DNA of 64,000 nucleotides from Vibrio atlanticus. Its GTDB lineage: Bacteria > Pseudomonadota > Gammaproteobacteria > Enterobacterales > Vibrionaceae. The position numbers were made by a program, and so were the translations under genes. Below, one piece after another: positions 18,846-27,702 of the stretch. Below the pieces are notes generated by a model. The model worked only from the letters and a program-made list of their open reading frames with translations, searched no databases and was not told where the DNA came from. Each line of letters opens with the position of its first letter. Within the stretch, counting starts at the first letter, position 1. The stretch is from positions 1,860,001 to 1,924,000 of the forward strand of contig NZ_AP025460.1 in the NCBI RefSeq assembly GCF_024347315.1, given 5' to 3'.

Positions 18846-19576
18846 TGAACGGATCTGTTCGCAGAACTCATGATAATTTTTCTACGATTCCTGTTAGCGT
18901 CCAGAAAGGCTTTTGCATGTGAAAATGATACGTTCGTAAACGTCGAACTTGATTGTATATAACGAACAAAACGTGAGGTAATGATACCCCACTTGACCAT
19001 TCTCCATGATTCGTCCGATAAGGCGTGATCAGCTGCGCTATCCATACTCATCACAAAACGAAAAGAAGGAAGTTCAGTTCCATTCCACCACGTTCGTAGC
19101 CGGTCTTTCATGTCCTTATCATCAAAACAGCTTTGAAGTAATGGAAGCATGTCCGGATTGAATAAGGTGAGTTCCATGTCATTTGGCAGACTGAGAGTTA
19201 GTCCAGCTTCCTCTTCATTCAAAAAGCAACTAAGTACAAGATTTTCAAAAAACTGCGTGCGCTCAAACAGTTCATTCGCCTGCTCAACAGAAAGAGAATC
19301 CAATGGATAGTTTTTCATCCAATGAGCGTAACGTTTGAGTAAGTTAGACAAAAAGTTTTCAACTCTCGCTGAAATCTCGTCATCAAAGTTTTGTCTTATT
19401 GGATTCAGAATGTTCAACGACAATATCGCGTGATACTTGTCGATACTCAATTCTTCTACTTTGCAGCTGTCATCTTCGTCACTAGCTGTTTTTACATCAA
19501 ATGCAATAGCGACTTCTCGCAGTAAGCACTGAATAGTGGGATACTGCTTAGCTCGTTTTTTGTGAAGCAGCTTCAT
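18842..19576 (-). CDS. Unknown 244-aa protein of the ankyrin/HNH module
   Basis: I do not recognise this protein. It is soluble, mostly helical, acidic in the first half and basic at the C terminus (NRNRRKIIMSSANRS). No enzyme motif is visible. It starts at ATG 19576 with AGGA eight bases upstream, overlapping the end of the HicA-like gene by 29 bases. Its stop overlaps the start of the ankyrin gene. The double overlap places it firmly in this operon. Confidence 0.6.
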   Translation of the reverse strand: MKLLHKKRAKQYPTIQCLLREVAIAFDVKTASDEDDSCKVEELSIDKYHAILSLNILNPIRQNFDDEISARVENFLSNLLKRYAHWMKNYPLDSLSVEQANELFERTQFFENLVLSCFLNEEEAGLTLSLPNDMELTLFNPDMLPLLQSCFDDKDMKDRLRTWWNGTELPSFRFVMSMDSAADHALSDESWRMVKWGIITSRFVRYIQSSSTFTNVSFSHAKAFLDANRNRRKIIMSSANRSVH

Positions 19577-19775
19577 TGCTGATTATCCTTAGAATGTCTT
19601 TCTTGAAGTTAATGTAAGCCCACCGTTCACTGGGAGTGGAAGGTATGGTTATACGTTTACCTAAAGGTGATAACAACGCAACATGTTTGGTACCACGGAC
19701 AGCGGTCCAGCAGCTAAGTTTCACTAATGAGCGCACAAACTTATTGATATCCTTATCTTTGCTCATTCTTCGCAC
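19548..19775 (-). CDS. HicA-like small protein
   Basis: The 75-aa protein has the pattern of HicA mRNA interferases: a tryptophan strand, then RGTKHVALLSPLGKRITIPSTP, in which the KH resembles the conserved HicA histidine region, followed by a terminal helix. There is no HicB-like antitoxin next to it. AAGGAG lies four bases before a GTG start (19775). It overlaps the 244-aa gene. It could be a HicA-type toxin reused as an RNA-binding subunit of the module, or simply a dsRBD-fold protein. The family call is tentative. Confidence 0.45.
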   Translation of the reverse strand: MRRMSKDKDINKFVRSLVKLSCWTAVRGTKHVALLSPLGKRITIPSTPSERWAYINFKKDILRIISNEAASQKTS

Positions 19776-19785
19776 AAAACTCCTT

Positions 19786-19810
19786 CATAGGGCCGTGAAC
19801 CGGCCCTATG
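19786..19810. other. Perfect 10-bp hairpin
   Basis: CATAGGGCCG is followed after a 5-base loop by its exact inverse. It lies between the 46-aa gene and the HicA-like gene on the minus strand. There is no T-run, so it is unlikely to be a full terminator. An attenuator, RNA-processing site or protein-binding palindrome would fit. Confidence 0.6.
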
Positions 19811-19819
19811 CTAGTTGAT

Positions 19820-19960
19820 TTACTTAGAACGCTTATCTACGACACTTTGAGCTTTGGCCGCAAAGCTGCCTTTTGGGATTTTTCCTCCGTTCGCTTTTGC
19901 CGTGGCTGACTGTATACGGCGAACATCAGTTTGAGTTAAAGGTTTCTTAGATTCCGTCAT
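19820..19960 (-). CDS. 46-aa SMP-like peptide
   Basis: This short gene encodes 46 residues with the pattern seen in small bacterial proteins annotated as seed-maturation-protein (SMP)-like: DVRRIQSATAKANGG, then KGSFAAKAQS. AGGAG is seven bases before the ATG. Such genes are often on plasmids and islands and have no known function. It is the first gene of the minus-strand run ending at 15790. Confidence 0.6.
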   Translation of the reverse strand: MTESKKPLTQTDVRRIQSATAKANGGKIPKGSFAAKAQSVVDKRSK

Positions 19961-20172
19961 GGTATAGCTCCTGGTTGATTAAGACAGTTACATCTTAGTA
20001 ATCAGAACTATAAAAATCGGCGAGGAGATTGGAGAGAAAATATTTAAAAGCATATGACGTGTCTAGATCATTTAAAATCAAAAAGCAGACTAACGGTCTG
20101 AAAGACACTCAGACATCGCCATACCTACACTACGGACCTAGACAATACCTTTATCTAATCAACAATATGTAC

Positions 20173-20613
20173 TTAGAGCACCTCCCTAGCCATATCCCCC
20201 GCTCTTCCCATCTGTTCAAAATCCCCGACCTTATGCGCACGCCTTACTTCAACAAACTTACTGGATCTCAACGTATCAACTTGTTGCCATAAATGACGGT
20301 TAGCTACTGGTTTCTTATCTGATTTGCGCCACCCTTTTGCTTTCCAGTTATCTAACCATTCATTGAACCCTTTCACACAATATTCACTACTCGAATACAG
20401 GCAGTCTCCATCTCTGGCATAAGCTATAGCTTCTATCAATGCGATAAGCTCTAACTCAGCACTATCGGCAATCTCACCGACTAATAGATTATTTTCGTCA
20501 ACTAACTGCCCATCGTAGTTATAAACACTGATACCAATCCCACCTTGTAGGTTTGATGTATTGTCTTTCGAAGTCGCGATAGCAATGTAGATTGCACAGT
20601 TTTCTTCATTCAT
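20173..20613 (-). CDS. Degenerate ribonuclease HI-like protein
   Basis: The 146-aa protein aligns along its length with RNase HI, for example WLDNWKAKGWRKSDKKPV (residues 86-103) and HLWQQVD. Of the four catalytic acids of E. coli RnhA, the equivalents of E48 and D134 are present (E55, D140), and H124 (H127), but D10 is Ala13 and D70 is Ser75. It should not cleave RNA-DNA hybrids by the usual two-metal mechanism. It may still bind hybrids or R-loops. It lies upstream of the ankyrin/HNH run on the same strand but 200 bp away. Confidence 0.7.
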   Translation of the reverse strand: MNEENCAIYIAIATSKDNTSNLQGGIGISVYNYDGQLVDENNLLVGEIADSAELELIALIEAIAYARDGDCLYSSSEYCVKGFNEWLDNWKAKGWRKSDKKPVANRHLWQQVDTLRSSKFVEVRRAHKVGDFEQMGRAGDMAREVL

Positions 20614-20690
20614 AATTTTGTTCCTCTTTTTAAGTTTTGGCCCACCATTTTGGCAAAGCCTTAATTTTTTGTCGTAGCGTTGATTCAGTC

Positions 20691-20876
20691 TTAATGGCTT
20701 GGTCTTTGAGCCAAGCGCATTTCCATCCAGTTATTCACCTCTTCTTCTACCCAAGCGACAGCCCTATCTCCCAGGCTTACCGATACAGGAAAATCACCCT
20801 CGTCCATTTTTCTGTAGATCGCCGAGCGACTTAATGCAGTTTTCTCAATCACTTCTTTTAGCTTTAAAAATCTCAT
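20691..20876 (-). CDS. AlpA-family transcriptional regulator
   Basis: The 61-aa excisionase/AlpA-type winged helix-turn-helix protein starts MRFLKLKEV and carries ALSRSAIYRKMDEGDFP as the helix-turn-helix, then the family's GDRAVAWVEEEVNNW. I start it at ATG 20876, seven bases after AGGAG. P4/CP4-type AlpA proteins activate excision genes. The gene is divergent from radC. A second, distinct AlpA gene lies at 30447, nearer the integrase. Confidence 0.85.
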   Translation of the reverse strand: MRFLKLKEVIEKTALSRSAIYRKMDEGDFPVSVSLGDRAVAWVEEEVNNWMEMRLAQRPSH

Positions 20877-21024
20877 GGGACGTTCTCCTATGCCTGTAGT
20901 CCTCATGGGATAAGGAGATAGTGTTAAAAAAAATGAGGCTGGTTCGGCTGACTCTGATTCAAACCTTTTTGAGGTATATGTCATTAAAGTGAATGACCTA
21001 AAGCCTGATTAAAGGAGAACCAAA

Positions 21025-21495
21025 ATGAGAACACTTTCACCACCACTACTCTCACAGCAAGAGCATGAACATCGCGTTCTAGAAAAGGCAGCAGAGATAT
21101 TAGAAGATCGTTATGTACGAGGAGATGTATTTACCAATCCACAAGCTACCCGAGACTATTTGCGATTTAAGATAGGCGGCAGTGAACGCGAAGTGTTCGC
21201 CGTCATGTTGCTAGATAACCAACACCGATTAATTGAGTTTGAGGAGTTGTTTCAAGGGACGATTGATGCGGCAAGCGTCTATCCAAGGGAGGTTGTAAAG
21301 ACTGCTCTGAAGGCTAATGCAGCGGCGGTTATCTTTGCTCATAACCATCCATCAGGCGATCCTGAGCCGTCCCAAGCAGACAAGCGCATCACGACGAGAT
21401 TGCAAGATGCTTTAGCGCTCATTGATGTTCGAGTTTTGGATCATATTGTTGTCGGGGAACAATGCACATCGTTTGCAGAGAGGGGCTGGTTATGA
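21025..21495 (+). CDS. radC: RadC-like JAB/MPN domain protein
   Basis: The 156-aa protein is the MPN (JAB1) metalloprotease-like domain of the RadC family, with the metal motif [16 protein letters not shown] (H-x-H-x7-S-x2-D) at about residues 111-126. It lacks the N-terminal UPF0758 region of chromosomal RadC, as is usual for island-borne copies. AAGGAG precedes the ATG. It is divergent from alpA and overlaps the next gene by four bases. Its function is uncertain; a DNA repair role is disputed. Confidence 0.85.
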   Translation: MRTLSPPLLSQQEHEHRVLEKAAEILEDRYVRGDVFTNPQATRDYLRFKIGGSEREVFAVMLLDNQHRLIEFEELFQGTIDAASVYPREVVKTALKANAAAVIFAHNHPSGDPEPSQADKRITTRLQDALALIDVRVLDHIVVGEQCTSFAERGWL

Positions 21496-21920
21496 TTGAG
21501 AAACACTATGGTGACATCACCCTCAATAGCAAACTCCACCAGCAGTTAGAGCAAACTATCGCTCGCTACTCGATCCCTAAAGACACGACACGCATTGCAC
21601 TCAACTGCCGAAACACAAGCTACTACAAAACAAAAGAAGGGGTCGCCCCTGTAGAGATTCAGTTAAAGCGGGAGAATTCACGCTCTGATTGGAATTTGGT
21701 TTTCGTGGCCAATTTTACTTATCAGGACAAAGCCACCGACTCGCTCGATGTGTATCTTTATTTCCACCTACTGAATCACTGGTGCTATCAACCAGATGCA
21801 GGGGCAGCGAGCCTGAGCCACCCTGTCACAACAAAAGTGTTTCAAGCCTGGATGTGCGCTTTCCATGAGCATTTAACTCAGCATGTCTTCGATGACATAC
21901 AGCTCACTCAAGTCCGCTAA
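21492..21920 (+). CDS. DUF2787 protein (first copy)
   Basis: This protein of about 142 aa matches DUF2787, a vibrio-centred family: [20 protein letters not shown], then [12 protein letters not shown] start it at the ATG that overlaps the radC stop (ATGA), ten codons inside the longest open frame. The function of the family is unknown. It is paralogous to the next gene; both have a core pattern R-x-[TS]-S-Y then PVEI. Confidence 0.7.
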   Translation: MIEKHYGDITLNSKLHQQLEQTIARYSIPKDTTRIALNCRNTSYYKTKEGVAPVEIQLKRENSRSDWNLVFVANFTYQDKATDSLDVYLYFHLLNHWCYQPDAGAASLSHPVTTKVFQAWMCAFHEHLTQHVFDDIQLTQVR

Positions 21921-21969
21921 GGCTAATCCATCACCCGACTCGTTCACCTAAATTCAAGGAGGCATCATT

Positions 21970-22410
21970 ATGTCTACTCTGCTCTTTCATCCATCAAGCT
22001 TACCTGTGTCAGACAAACTTCACGCACTGTTAAACAACCATTTTCAACAACAATTAACCCAGAGTGAGTCAATAGCCCAAAGTACTTACCTGACGTTCAA
22101 CTTTCGAGATAGTTCATACAGCTCAGAAGCTGGTGGGTTTCACCCTGTTGAAATCGCGATGACACAGATCTCCAGTGGTCTATGGAATGTCGAATACATC
22201 ACTGATTTCGCTTACGTTGGGAATGTGTATCCAGAATTGGCGCGATGTCTAGACTTTGATTTTCGAGACCAAGCGTTCTTTACAGAATTCGGGGGATGGA
22301 GCCCAATCAAGGGCAACTATTCCGCTGTAGAGATGTTCGAGCTTTGGCAGGATAACTTCTTAAACTACATCGATATGGAAGCGTTTGACTCTATATCTAT
22401 CACTTCGTAA
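21970..22410 (+). CDS. DUF2787 protein (second copy)
   Basis: The 146-aa paralogue of the preceding gene has NFRDSSYSSEAGGFHPVEI and WNVEYITDFAYVG. AAGGAGG lies nine bases before the ATG, a strong ribosome site. The two copies are quite diverged from each other, so the duplication is old. The role is unknown; association with radC and alpA is typical of vibrio islands. Confidence 0.7.
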   Translation: MSTLLFHPSSLPVSDKLHALLNNHFQQQLTQSESIAQSTYLTFNFRDSSYSSEAGGFHPVEIAMTQISSGLWNVEYITDFAYVGNVYPELARCLDFDFRDQAFFTEFGGWSPIKGNYSAVEMFELWQDNFLNYIDMEAFDSISITS

Positions 22411-22586
22411 TGAGAGAACAACCCGTCCGGGTCTATGTCACGATACAAAGGCACCGGACCACTACAGCCATCAAAAGTCGTGCTTCGGAGAGAGCTAACC
22501 CTATATGTAGTAAGGCCTGAATGACTTTTCATCATTGACTCCCTCCCCTCGACTTATCACTACATTACCGATAAGTGATACCAATC

Positions 22587-22838
22587 ATGCCCAATATCTC
22601 CCCATTAAAAGAGCAGCTCACAAAAGCGCTCATCAGAGTCGCTCTCGCGAGTTGTCATTACCTTAATGAACAGTATCAGCACTTTAAAAAGGAGGTAGAG
22701 CAAAGTTCAGATCACGAACTGTTTGAATTCGTTCAACGCCTTTCTTCCACCCATCTGAAACGGCTCTTAGCCACTATTGAGTTGATGAACAGAGGTTATC
22801 TACTGAGTGAAATTCTAGAAGCTGGAAAGGATAAATAA
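22587..22838 (+). CDS. Small helical protein, unknown
   Basis: This is an 83-aa soluble helical protein beginning MPNISPLKEQL. The open frame extends four codons upstream to a GTG, and no clear ribosome site decides between the two starts. I recognise no family. It sits in the same + strand series as radC and the DUF2787 genes, after a 175-bp gap that holds nothing I can identify. Confidence 0.5.
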   Translation: MPNISPLKEQLTKALIRVALASCHYLNEQYQHFKKEVEQSSDHELFEFVQRLSSTHLKRLLATIELMNRGYLLSEILEAGKDK

Positions 22839-22986
22839 TGGCCTTTCCCGAGGTCATTTAAATTCAAATATACAGCCCATTTCACATAATCATTATCCGC
22901 CATTTGAGTGAGACGTTATTTGTCTCACCCATCCTTATCCTAATGCCATCAGTGATGGTTCATAGACACCCAACTAAGGATTCACA

Positions 22987-23322
22987 ATGACCACAAGTAA
23001 TGTACTGCATCATACCAATGATGAAGAGCTCATCGCTTTAATCCAACGAAAAGAGTCGTTCACCATAACTCGGGTAAAAAACTTCTCTCAAGCAGTGAAA
23101 AAGATTGAGCGGCTCATAGAGGAGCAAAGGCTATCTTGTCGAATATACACAGCAGGTCGTTCAACCACGATGGCAGCAACTTTTGCTTCAGGCCCTGCTG
23201 TCATTTTTGGATTAGCTTCAGCTGCCGCAATATCGGCGCATAACTTAGCAACCAGAAACCCAGATTATGAAATAGCTAAGTACCCTCTAGCTAAGAAACT
23301 AGTCATTAACTACAAAAAGTAA
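22987..23322 (+). CDS. 111-aa protein with one hydrophobic segment, unknown
   Basis: The protein has a charged N-terminal half, then a small-residue hydrophobic stretch (about residues 61-85: TMAATFASGPAVIFGLASAA) and a basic C terminus. A single membrane helix is possible, but the alanine/glycine content also fits a buried helix. An AAGGA at the right distance precedes the ATG. It belongs to the island's vibrio-type backbone; no function is assigned. Confidence 0.55.
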   Translation: MTTSNVLHHTNDEELIALIQRKESFTITRVKNFSQAVKKIERLIEEQRLSCRIYTAGRSTTMAATFASGPAVIFGLASAAAISAHNLATRNPDYEIAKYPLAKKLVINYKK

Positions 23323-23429
23323 TCGCATCAGGCTGTGTGGCCACCAGCCGATCCCTAATCAAGTTGAATCTTTAGCTCATCACTTTTTAGTGATGAGGCG
23401 ATTGATCACGTTTAAATTTTGGTGGTCCC

Positions 23430-24179
23430 ATGCCCTCTAAACCGAACAAGCAACGCATCGAACATATTGAGTTGGTGTTTGAAGTTTACTCTCTCATCCC
23501 AACTCAACGAAAGATCACAGTTAGTGAAATTCATGAACGATTAGCGAGTACTGGGATTAAGCGTTCGAAACGTACCGTACAACGCTGCTTGAATATTCTG
23601 ACGGATTACCTAGATATTGAAAAAGACGATAGAACCCTGCCCTATAGCTATCATCGAAGACCCCAACCCGGTGTATTCATGGGCCCTAAAGAATCTGTAC
23701 TTCTTGAGTTTGCTTTTGAGAGTTTAAAAGCAGCACTTCCTGAAAGTTATCTACCAAGTATGCAAGGCGCATTTGCACCCTTTTTGCTAATGGACCACAA
23801 CCAAGGTCCACGTATTGATATTCGATACACGTTAATAAATCAGAAAGAAAATTATGACGAAGCTCTTTTTGACAAGCTTTGTCTAGCAATCTATTACCAG
23901 CGTGAAATTCGCCTCCATCTCAACAGCGAACAAACTCTCCAGTATGTCTGTCCACTTGGGCTTGTGTTAGAGAGTGAAGCCCTTCAATTGATCTACCAAT
24001 TCGAAAGCCATGTTTGCGCCATCCCTCTCAATCAAATTCAAGACATCTACATCAGTACATTCGGGTTTACCTATCCAAAGGGATTTTCACTATCTGAGGT
24101 CATTACACCTAAACGAGAACCAACACTTATAGCCAAATGTTCAAACAACCACACAAGGAATGATCATGAAAAATACTAA
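23430..24179 (+). CDS. WYL-domain transcriptional regulator
   Basis: The 249-aa protein has an N-terminal winged helix-turn-helix (about residues 10-65, KITVSEIHERLASTGIKRSKRTVQR) and a WYL-type ligand domain (about 150-225, LCLAIYYQREIRLHL, then PLGLVLESEALQLIYQFE). WYL regulators commonly control defence islands and mobile elements, often binding nucleotide ligands. The last 14 bases overlap the start of the lipoprotein gene, so the two are co-transcribed. It may regulate its own operon or the island at large. Confidence 0.75.
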   Translation: MPSKPNKQRIEHIELVFEVYSLIPTQRKITVSEIHERLASTGIKRSKRTVQRCLNILTDYLDIEKDDRTLPYSYHRRPQPGVFMGPKESVLLEFAFESLKAALPESYLPSMQGAFAPFLLMDHNQGPRIDIRYTLINQKENYDEALFDKLCLAIYYQREIRLHLNSEQTLQYVCPLGLVLESEALQLIYQFESHVCAIPLNQIQDIYISTFGFTYPKGFSLSEVITPKREPTLIAKCSNNHTRNDHEKY

Positions 24180-25512
24180 CTTACTCAGAACAACTCTCGT
24201 CAGCTCTATCGCTTTAGCTCTGACAGCTTGCGGAGGGGGATCCAATAGCAGTACACCACCTAGCGACCAAACACGCTCAATATCAAGCATGAGTGTTGTT
24301 AATGATGGTTTTCAGACCTTTAAGCCTCGCGCTCACGATCTAACTGGTTATCGAGCATACTCTAGAGCAGCCGCGTTCAATATGCCTTTAGATGACGGGC
24401 AAAGTGCTTACGTTTATGAGAACCCAGAAAATGGTGAAGTCAGCTCGATTAGCTTTGAAGGCGATGATAATGAGAGTGTTGCGACTCCGACTATCGATAT
24501 GATCGTCGACCTAAATACCACCTACTCCGCAATCAACATGAGTAACGTCACCGTCACCGTGGATGACGTGGTGTATGAAGGCAATTACACCCTCATACAG
24601 GACAAGAATACCGGTGATCTTTATCCATTGATCGAGAGCGGCGTTCCTATCTATAAGAAGGTGGAAGCTGAACATGAGGCTTGGATTACCGATACACGCT
24701 TTTCCCACAATGGAGATAGCACGCGTATTTACTTAAGGCACAGTGATGAACTCAGCCTGCATAAAGCAGAGCTTATTGATGGTACGTTTGTCATTTCTAA
24801 AGTCTTTGATGATTACTTCAGAAACAACGTCATTCTATCAACAGGTGATATTGTCACCGTTCCTTGGAGTGGTGATAGCTTAACGTGGCTAGAGTCAGAC
24901 GGTACCGAGCACAACTTTAGTTACGATACGTCACAGCTGTCTGTCCCATTTCTATACGCAGATAAACTTTATGCAATTCGAGATTCCGATGATGCACTGA
25001 TCGAGCTTACATTGAATGGCGCTACCTTAGACCAAACCGATGCTCTATGGACCACCAATGGATACAGGCCGTCCTCCATGAGTGTGGTCCGTGGTGATTA
25101 TAAAATGCATTCAGATTGCTCTGTGTATCAGTTCGATGACATAACCAAAACCATCACACAACTCGAACCACCGAAAGCGTATAGTGGCCACGTAGCCAAT
25201 GCAGGCCAAACCTCACTGTACTGCATGTACTCAAGTGCAGATGATAATAGTGCATGGCCTAGCTTCATGCGTTTTGATATTAGTAAGGCTGAGCTTAACC
25301 AAGCCGCTACAACGACAATCGATGCTTCTAGTGGTACTAAACTCGATGCCAATGAACGAATGGCCGTTGTCAGCGACAACGAGCTGATGTTCTATCAATA
25401 TCCAAGTGGAACCTTTACTGAGTACTACATCAACTTTGACGCTGGTACTACAGTGGAAAAAGAAGTGAGTTCAATAACGGCTATTAAGATGCAAACCGTC
25501 ACTCAAAACTAA
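24166..25512 (+). CDS. Lipoprotein of unknown function
   Basis: This protein of about 448 aa starts with a lipoprotein signal: MKNTNLLR, a hydrophobic run, then LTAC as the lipobox and a GGGSNSST linker. There is no Asp at +2, so outer-membrane sorting is likely. The mature part is acidic and beta-rich with repeated short blocks, perhaps a propeller; I recognise no family. I chose the ATG at 24166 because AAGGA is correctly spaced there and abuts the earlier ATG at 24160. It overlaps the WYL gene and ends at a good terminator. Confidence 0.7.
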   Translation: MKNTNLLRTTLVSSIALALTACGGGSNSSTPPSDQTRSISSMSVVNDGFQTFKPRAHDLTGYRAYSRAAAFNMPLDDGQSAYVYENPENGEVSSISFEGDDNESVATPTIDMIVDLNTTYSAINMSNVTVTVDDVVYEGNYTLIQDKNTGDLYPLIESGVPIYKKVEAEHEAWITDTRFSHNGDSTRIYLRHSDELSLHKAELIDGTFVISKVFDDYFRNNVILSTGDIVTVPWSGDSLTWLESDGTEHNFSYDTSQLSVPFLYADKLYAIRDSDDALIELTLNGATLDQTDALWTTNGYRPSSMSVVRGDYKMHSDCSVYQFDDITKTITQLEPPKAYSGHVANAGQTSLYCMYSSADDNSAWPSFMRFDISKAELNQAATTTIDASSGTKLDANERMAVVSDNELMFYQYPSGTFTEYYINFDAGTTVEKEVSSITAIKMQTVTQN

Positions 25513-25530
25513 TTATTTAGAAGGATTAAT

Positions 25531-25557
25531 GAGGGCGATGTTCTGCCCTCTTTTTTT
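25531..25557 (+). terminator. Rho-independent terminator after the lipoprotein gene
   Basis: A GAGGGC/GCCCTC stem with an 8-base loop is followed by seven T residues. It ends the + strand radC-to-lipoprotein series and lies just before the convergent gene at 25556. Confidence 0.85.
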
Positions 25558-26191
25558 AGGTTCGAGAGCACCCAAAACTTCGTGTTCTATCGCCGTAGTG
25601 CTTGGTCTCAACCTTAGCTAAATAGCTGACTCGTTTAAACAGGCTACCCACCTGTTGGTCAAATTTATCTGAGTTTTGCTCTAACCAATAGGTGGGGTTG
25701 TCTGGGAAGTGGACTAAGGTATCACCTTCATTGGCTTTGATATCCAACGCTCGACACCACGCCTTCTTTATCATGTCTGATAAATTGCCTTTTTGATCAA
25801 ACCTTCCAAGAGAATGGTACACGTCTTTGTTCAATAACAAGACAAGGTGGTAATGGTGACTCAATGACGTGCTTCTTTCTTTACACCAAGCATATCGAAC
25901 CTTACAACTACGAACAGTTTGACCTCTCTTTTTTTTTCGACTGAGATCAGCTTGAATCTGAGCATCCAGCGAAGCAATAAAGTTCTTGATGACTCCAGTG
26001 TCATCGAACAATAAAGATTTAGCTAAACGTAAGTCTACTCTAATGGCTGTCGTACGAGGGTGTTGTGTGACGGCTTTATCAATCGTGTCATACAGCTTAT
26101 CAAGGTAGCTAAGAACTAAACCACCTTTTAGCTTTAAGATTGGCAATCCATTGAATGTATCATTGGTCGTTGTTTTAAGTTTTCTCATCAT
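25556..26191 (-). CDS. Inovirus Gp2 / YagK-YfjJ family protein
   Basis: The 211-aa protein matches the YagK/YfjJ C-terminal (inovirus-type Gp2) family, known from E. coli CP4 cryptic prophages: IRVDLRLAK near residue 47, HHYHLVLLLNKDVYHSLG at about 113-130, and AWCRALDI. The H-x-H with flanking hydrophobics resembles a HUH replication-initiator strand, and the family is thought related to rolling-circle initiators. No catalytic tyrosine context is clear to me. Its role may be island replication or mobilisation. Confidence 0.65.
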   Translation of the reverse strand: MMRKLKTTTNDTFNGLPILKLKGGLVLSYLDKLYDTIDKAVTQHPRTTAIRVDLRLAKSLLFDDTGVIKNFIASLDAQIQADLSRKKKRGQTVRSCKVRYAWCKERSTSLSHHYHLVLLLNKDVYHSLGRFDQKGNLSDMIKKAWCRALDIKANEGDTLVHFPDNPTYWLEQNSDKFDQQVGSLFKRVSYLAKVETKHYGDRTRSFGCSRT

Positions 26192-26499
26192 TATACCTTT
26201 GGGGTGAATGTCTCTGGTATAGGATGATTGGGAGTGGTTATTTAATGAGGTGAGTATCTTTATTGAATTGTGTTTGGTAAGGGTAAGTTGATGAATGGTA
26301 TATACGTAATATTACCATACCGCAATAACGATATCTGAACATACTCCGGACGAATCATTCCATTCTGGTTTTACCCCAAAACAGATGATGTCAGCGTGAC
26401 AGCTCAATCAATTTTAGGTAATAAACTCGAAATTCCAGCATTTGAAGTTACTCTGAAATTAAGTTACGTAGCGGCTACATCCCCACCTCTCTAGGATTG
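26192..26499. other. 308-bp non-coding gap with one imperfect palindrome
   Basis: No gene is visible. At 26295-26318 an imperfect palindrome (ATGGTA...TACCAT arms around an AT-rich centre) could be an operator for the Gp2-like gene, which starts about 100 bp away. I see nothing else. Confidence 0.35.
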
Positions 26500-27702
26500 C
26501 TACTTAGATAATGGGTAAGACTGAACTCTAAGATCATATTTTACTGTCTTTGGGAAGACTATTTCTTTTTTTAACGAATGGTAATCAGTACTTTCGCCAG
26601 ACTTTACTTGAGCATCAAGCTCTGACAAATATTGGGCCTTTGTCTTAGTTTCGGGCTTCAAATGTACAAAGAAAAATTTAGAATCAAAATAAAAACCGCA
26701 TGACAACCCGAAAGACGGAAAGTAGAGACCAAGTTTATCAGAATGATATGACTTCAAGTCATGCAAAATCACATTGATATTTCTAAGTCCATTTGTAACC
26801 AAGCATTTTTTACGCAATACCTTCTGTAATGAAAACGATAAATTTAAGGATAGATATAAAATCACTCGTCCTAAAAACACTCTTTCAGATTCTAACTCTT
26901 CTAATTTATCTTCTTTCTCGCTTAGATACTTCTCGGAAAACATTGTTCCATTATCAATGTTCTTTTGAAAACACCCATCATCCCAAATGGCCTTCGATAC
27001 CGCTTCCAATGACGTTTTATCAAAAGTCTCATGATTAAGTTCCTGAACTTGATTCCAATAGTTTTCCATAATGAAAACCACTACACGCTCTAATTGCCCC
27101 ATGATCGGCAAATGAAACTGTGAAACACCGTTGAATGCTTTTGGGTCCAATTGAGCTACCGAGAAATCAAGAATACGCTTTTCATTCCTTTGAGATAATT
27201 TTAACGCACCAAACAAAAAAGCCATTTTAAAAGGAAACTCAAAATCAAAATCGATTTCGAGTAACTCTAATTCACTTTCAAACTTAAACGTTAAGAATTT
27301 TTCAGGTATCTCATAGGTAAGAGACTCTACGTTATTTATTAAAGTCGCGTCTTTGCTCAAAGGATTGTGTGTACGACCAAAAGGTAGATTATGTAACTCG
27401 ATAAAGTATCTATTGCTCATTTTACCAAAGTAAGAACGAAAAGATCCGCCTCTTCCAATTGCCTTTATAAAACCAACTTTAAACAAGGCCTCTAACTGTG
27501 ACTTTAAGCGACTCTCAGAAATCCCCCCCATCAACTCCCTAATTCTTTTATTTGTCAGGTTTCTAACAAAACCGACTTCATTAGAATGCATTACAAAAAT
27601 GACTATCAAGAGCAAATTGGAGTTTCTCAGCTTAAAACCTCCTTCTGAGTCTTTAAATTTTTCGATTTTCAGTCGTGTATCTAAGGAAAACAGCTCATTC
27701 AT
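26500..27702 (-). CDS. 400-aa protein with N-terminal winged-helix-like region
   Basis: I do not recognise a named family. Residues about 25-95 look like a winged helix (LTNKRIRELMGGISESRLKS, then a basic turn IGRGGSFRSYFGK). The rest is alpha/beta, neutral and Phe/Leu rich. AGGA is about eight bases before the ATG. The layout recalls replication-initiator or regulator proteins of islands. The frame stays open upstream of the ATG to the insertion sequence at 27765, which is compatible with chance. Codon use is AT-rich like the rest of the island. Confidence 0.6.
   Translation of the reverse strand: MNELFSLDTRLKIEKFKDSEGGFKLRNSNLLLIVIFVMHSNEVGFVRNLTNKRIRELMGGISESRLKSQLEALFKVGFIKAIGRGGSFRSYFGKMSNRYFIELHNLPFGRTHNPLSKDATLINNVESLTYEIPEKFLTFKFESELELLEIDFDFEFPFKMAFLFGALKLSQRNEKRILDFSVAQLDPKAFNGVSQFHLPIMGQLERVVVFIMENYWNQVQELNHETFDKTSLEAVSKAIWDDGCFQKNIDNGTMFSEKYLSEKEDKLEELESERVFLGRVILYLSLNLSFSLQKVLRKKCLVTNGLRNINVILHDLKSYHSDKLGLYFPSFGLSCGFYFDSKFFFVHLKPETKTKAQYLSELDAQVKSGESTDYHSLKKEIVFPKTVKYDLRVQSYPLSK

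Noticed and set aside
20029..20292. 87-aa + strand open frame between the SMP-like and RNase H-like genes
   Set aside because: It overlaps the 3' end of the RNase HI-like gene on the other strand, has no ribosome site, and no recognisable content.
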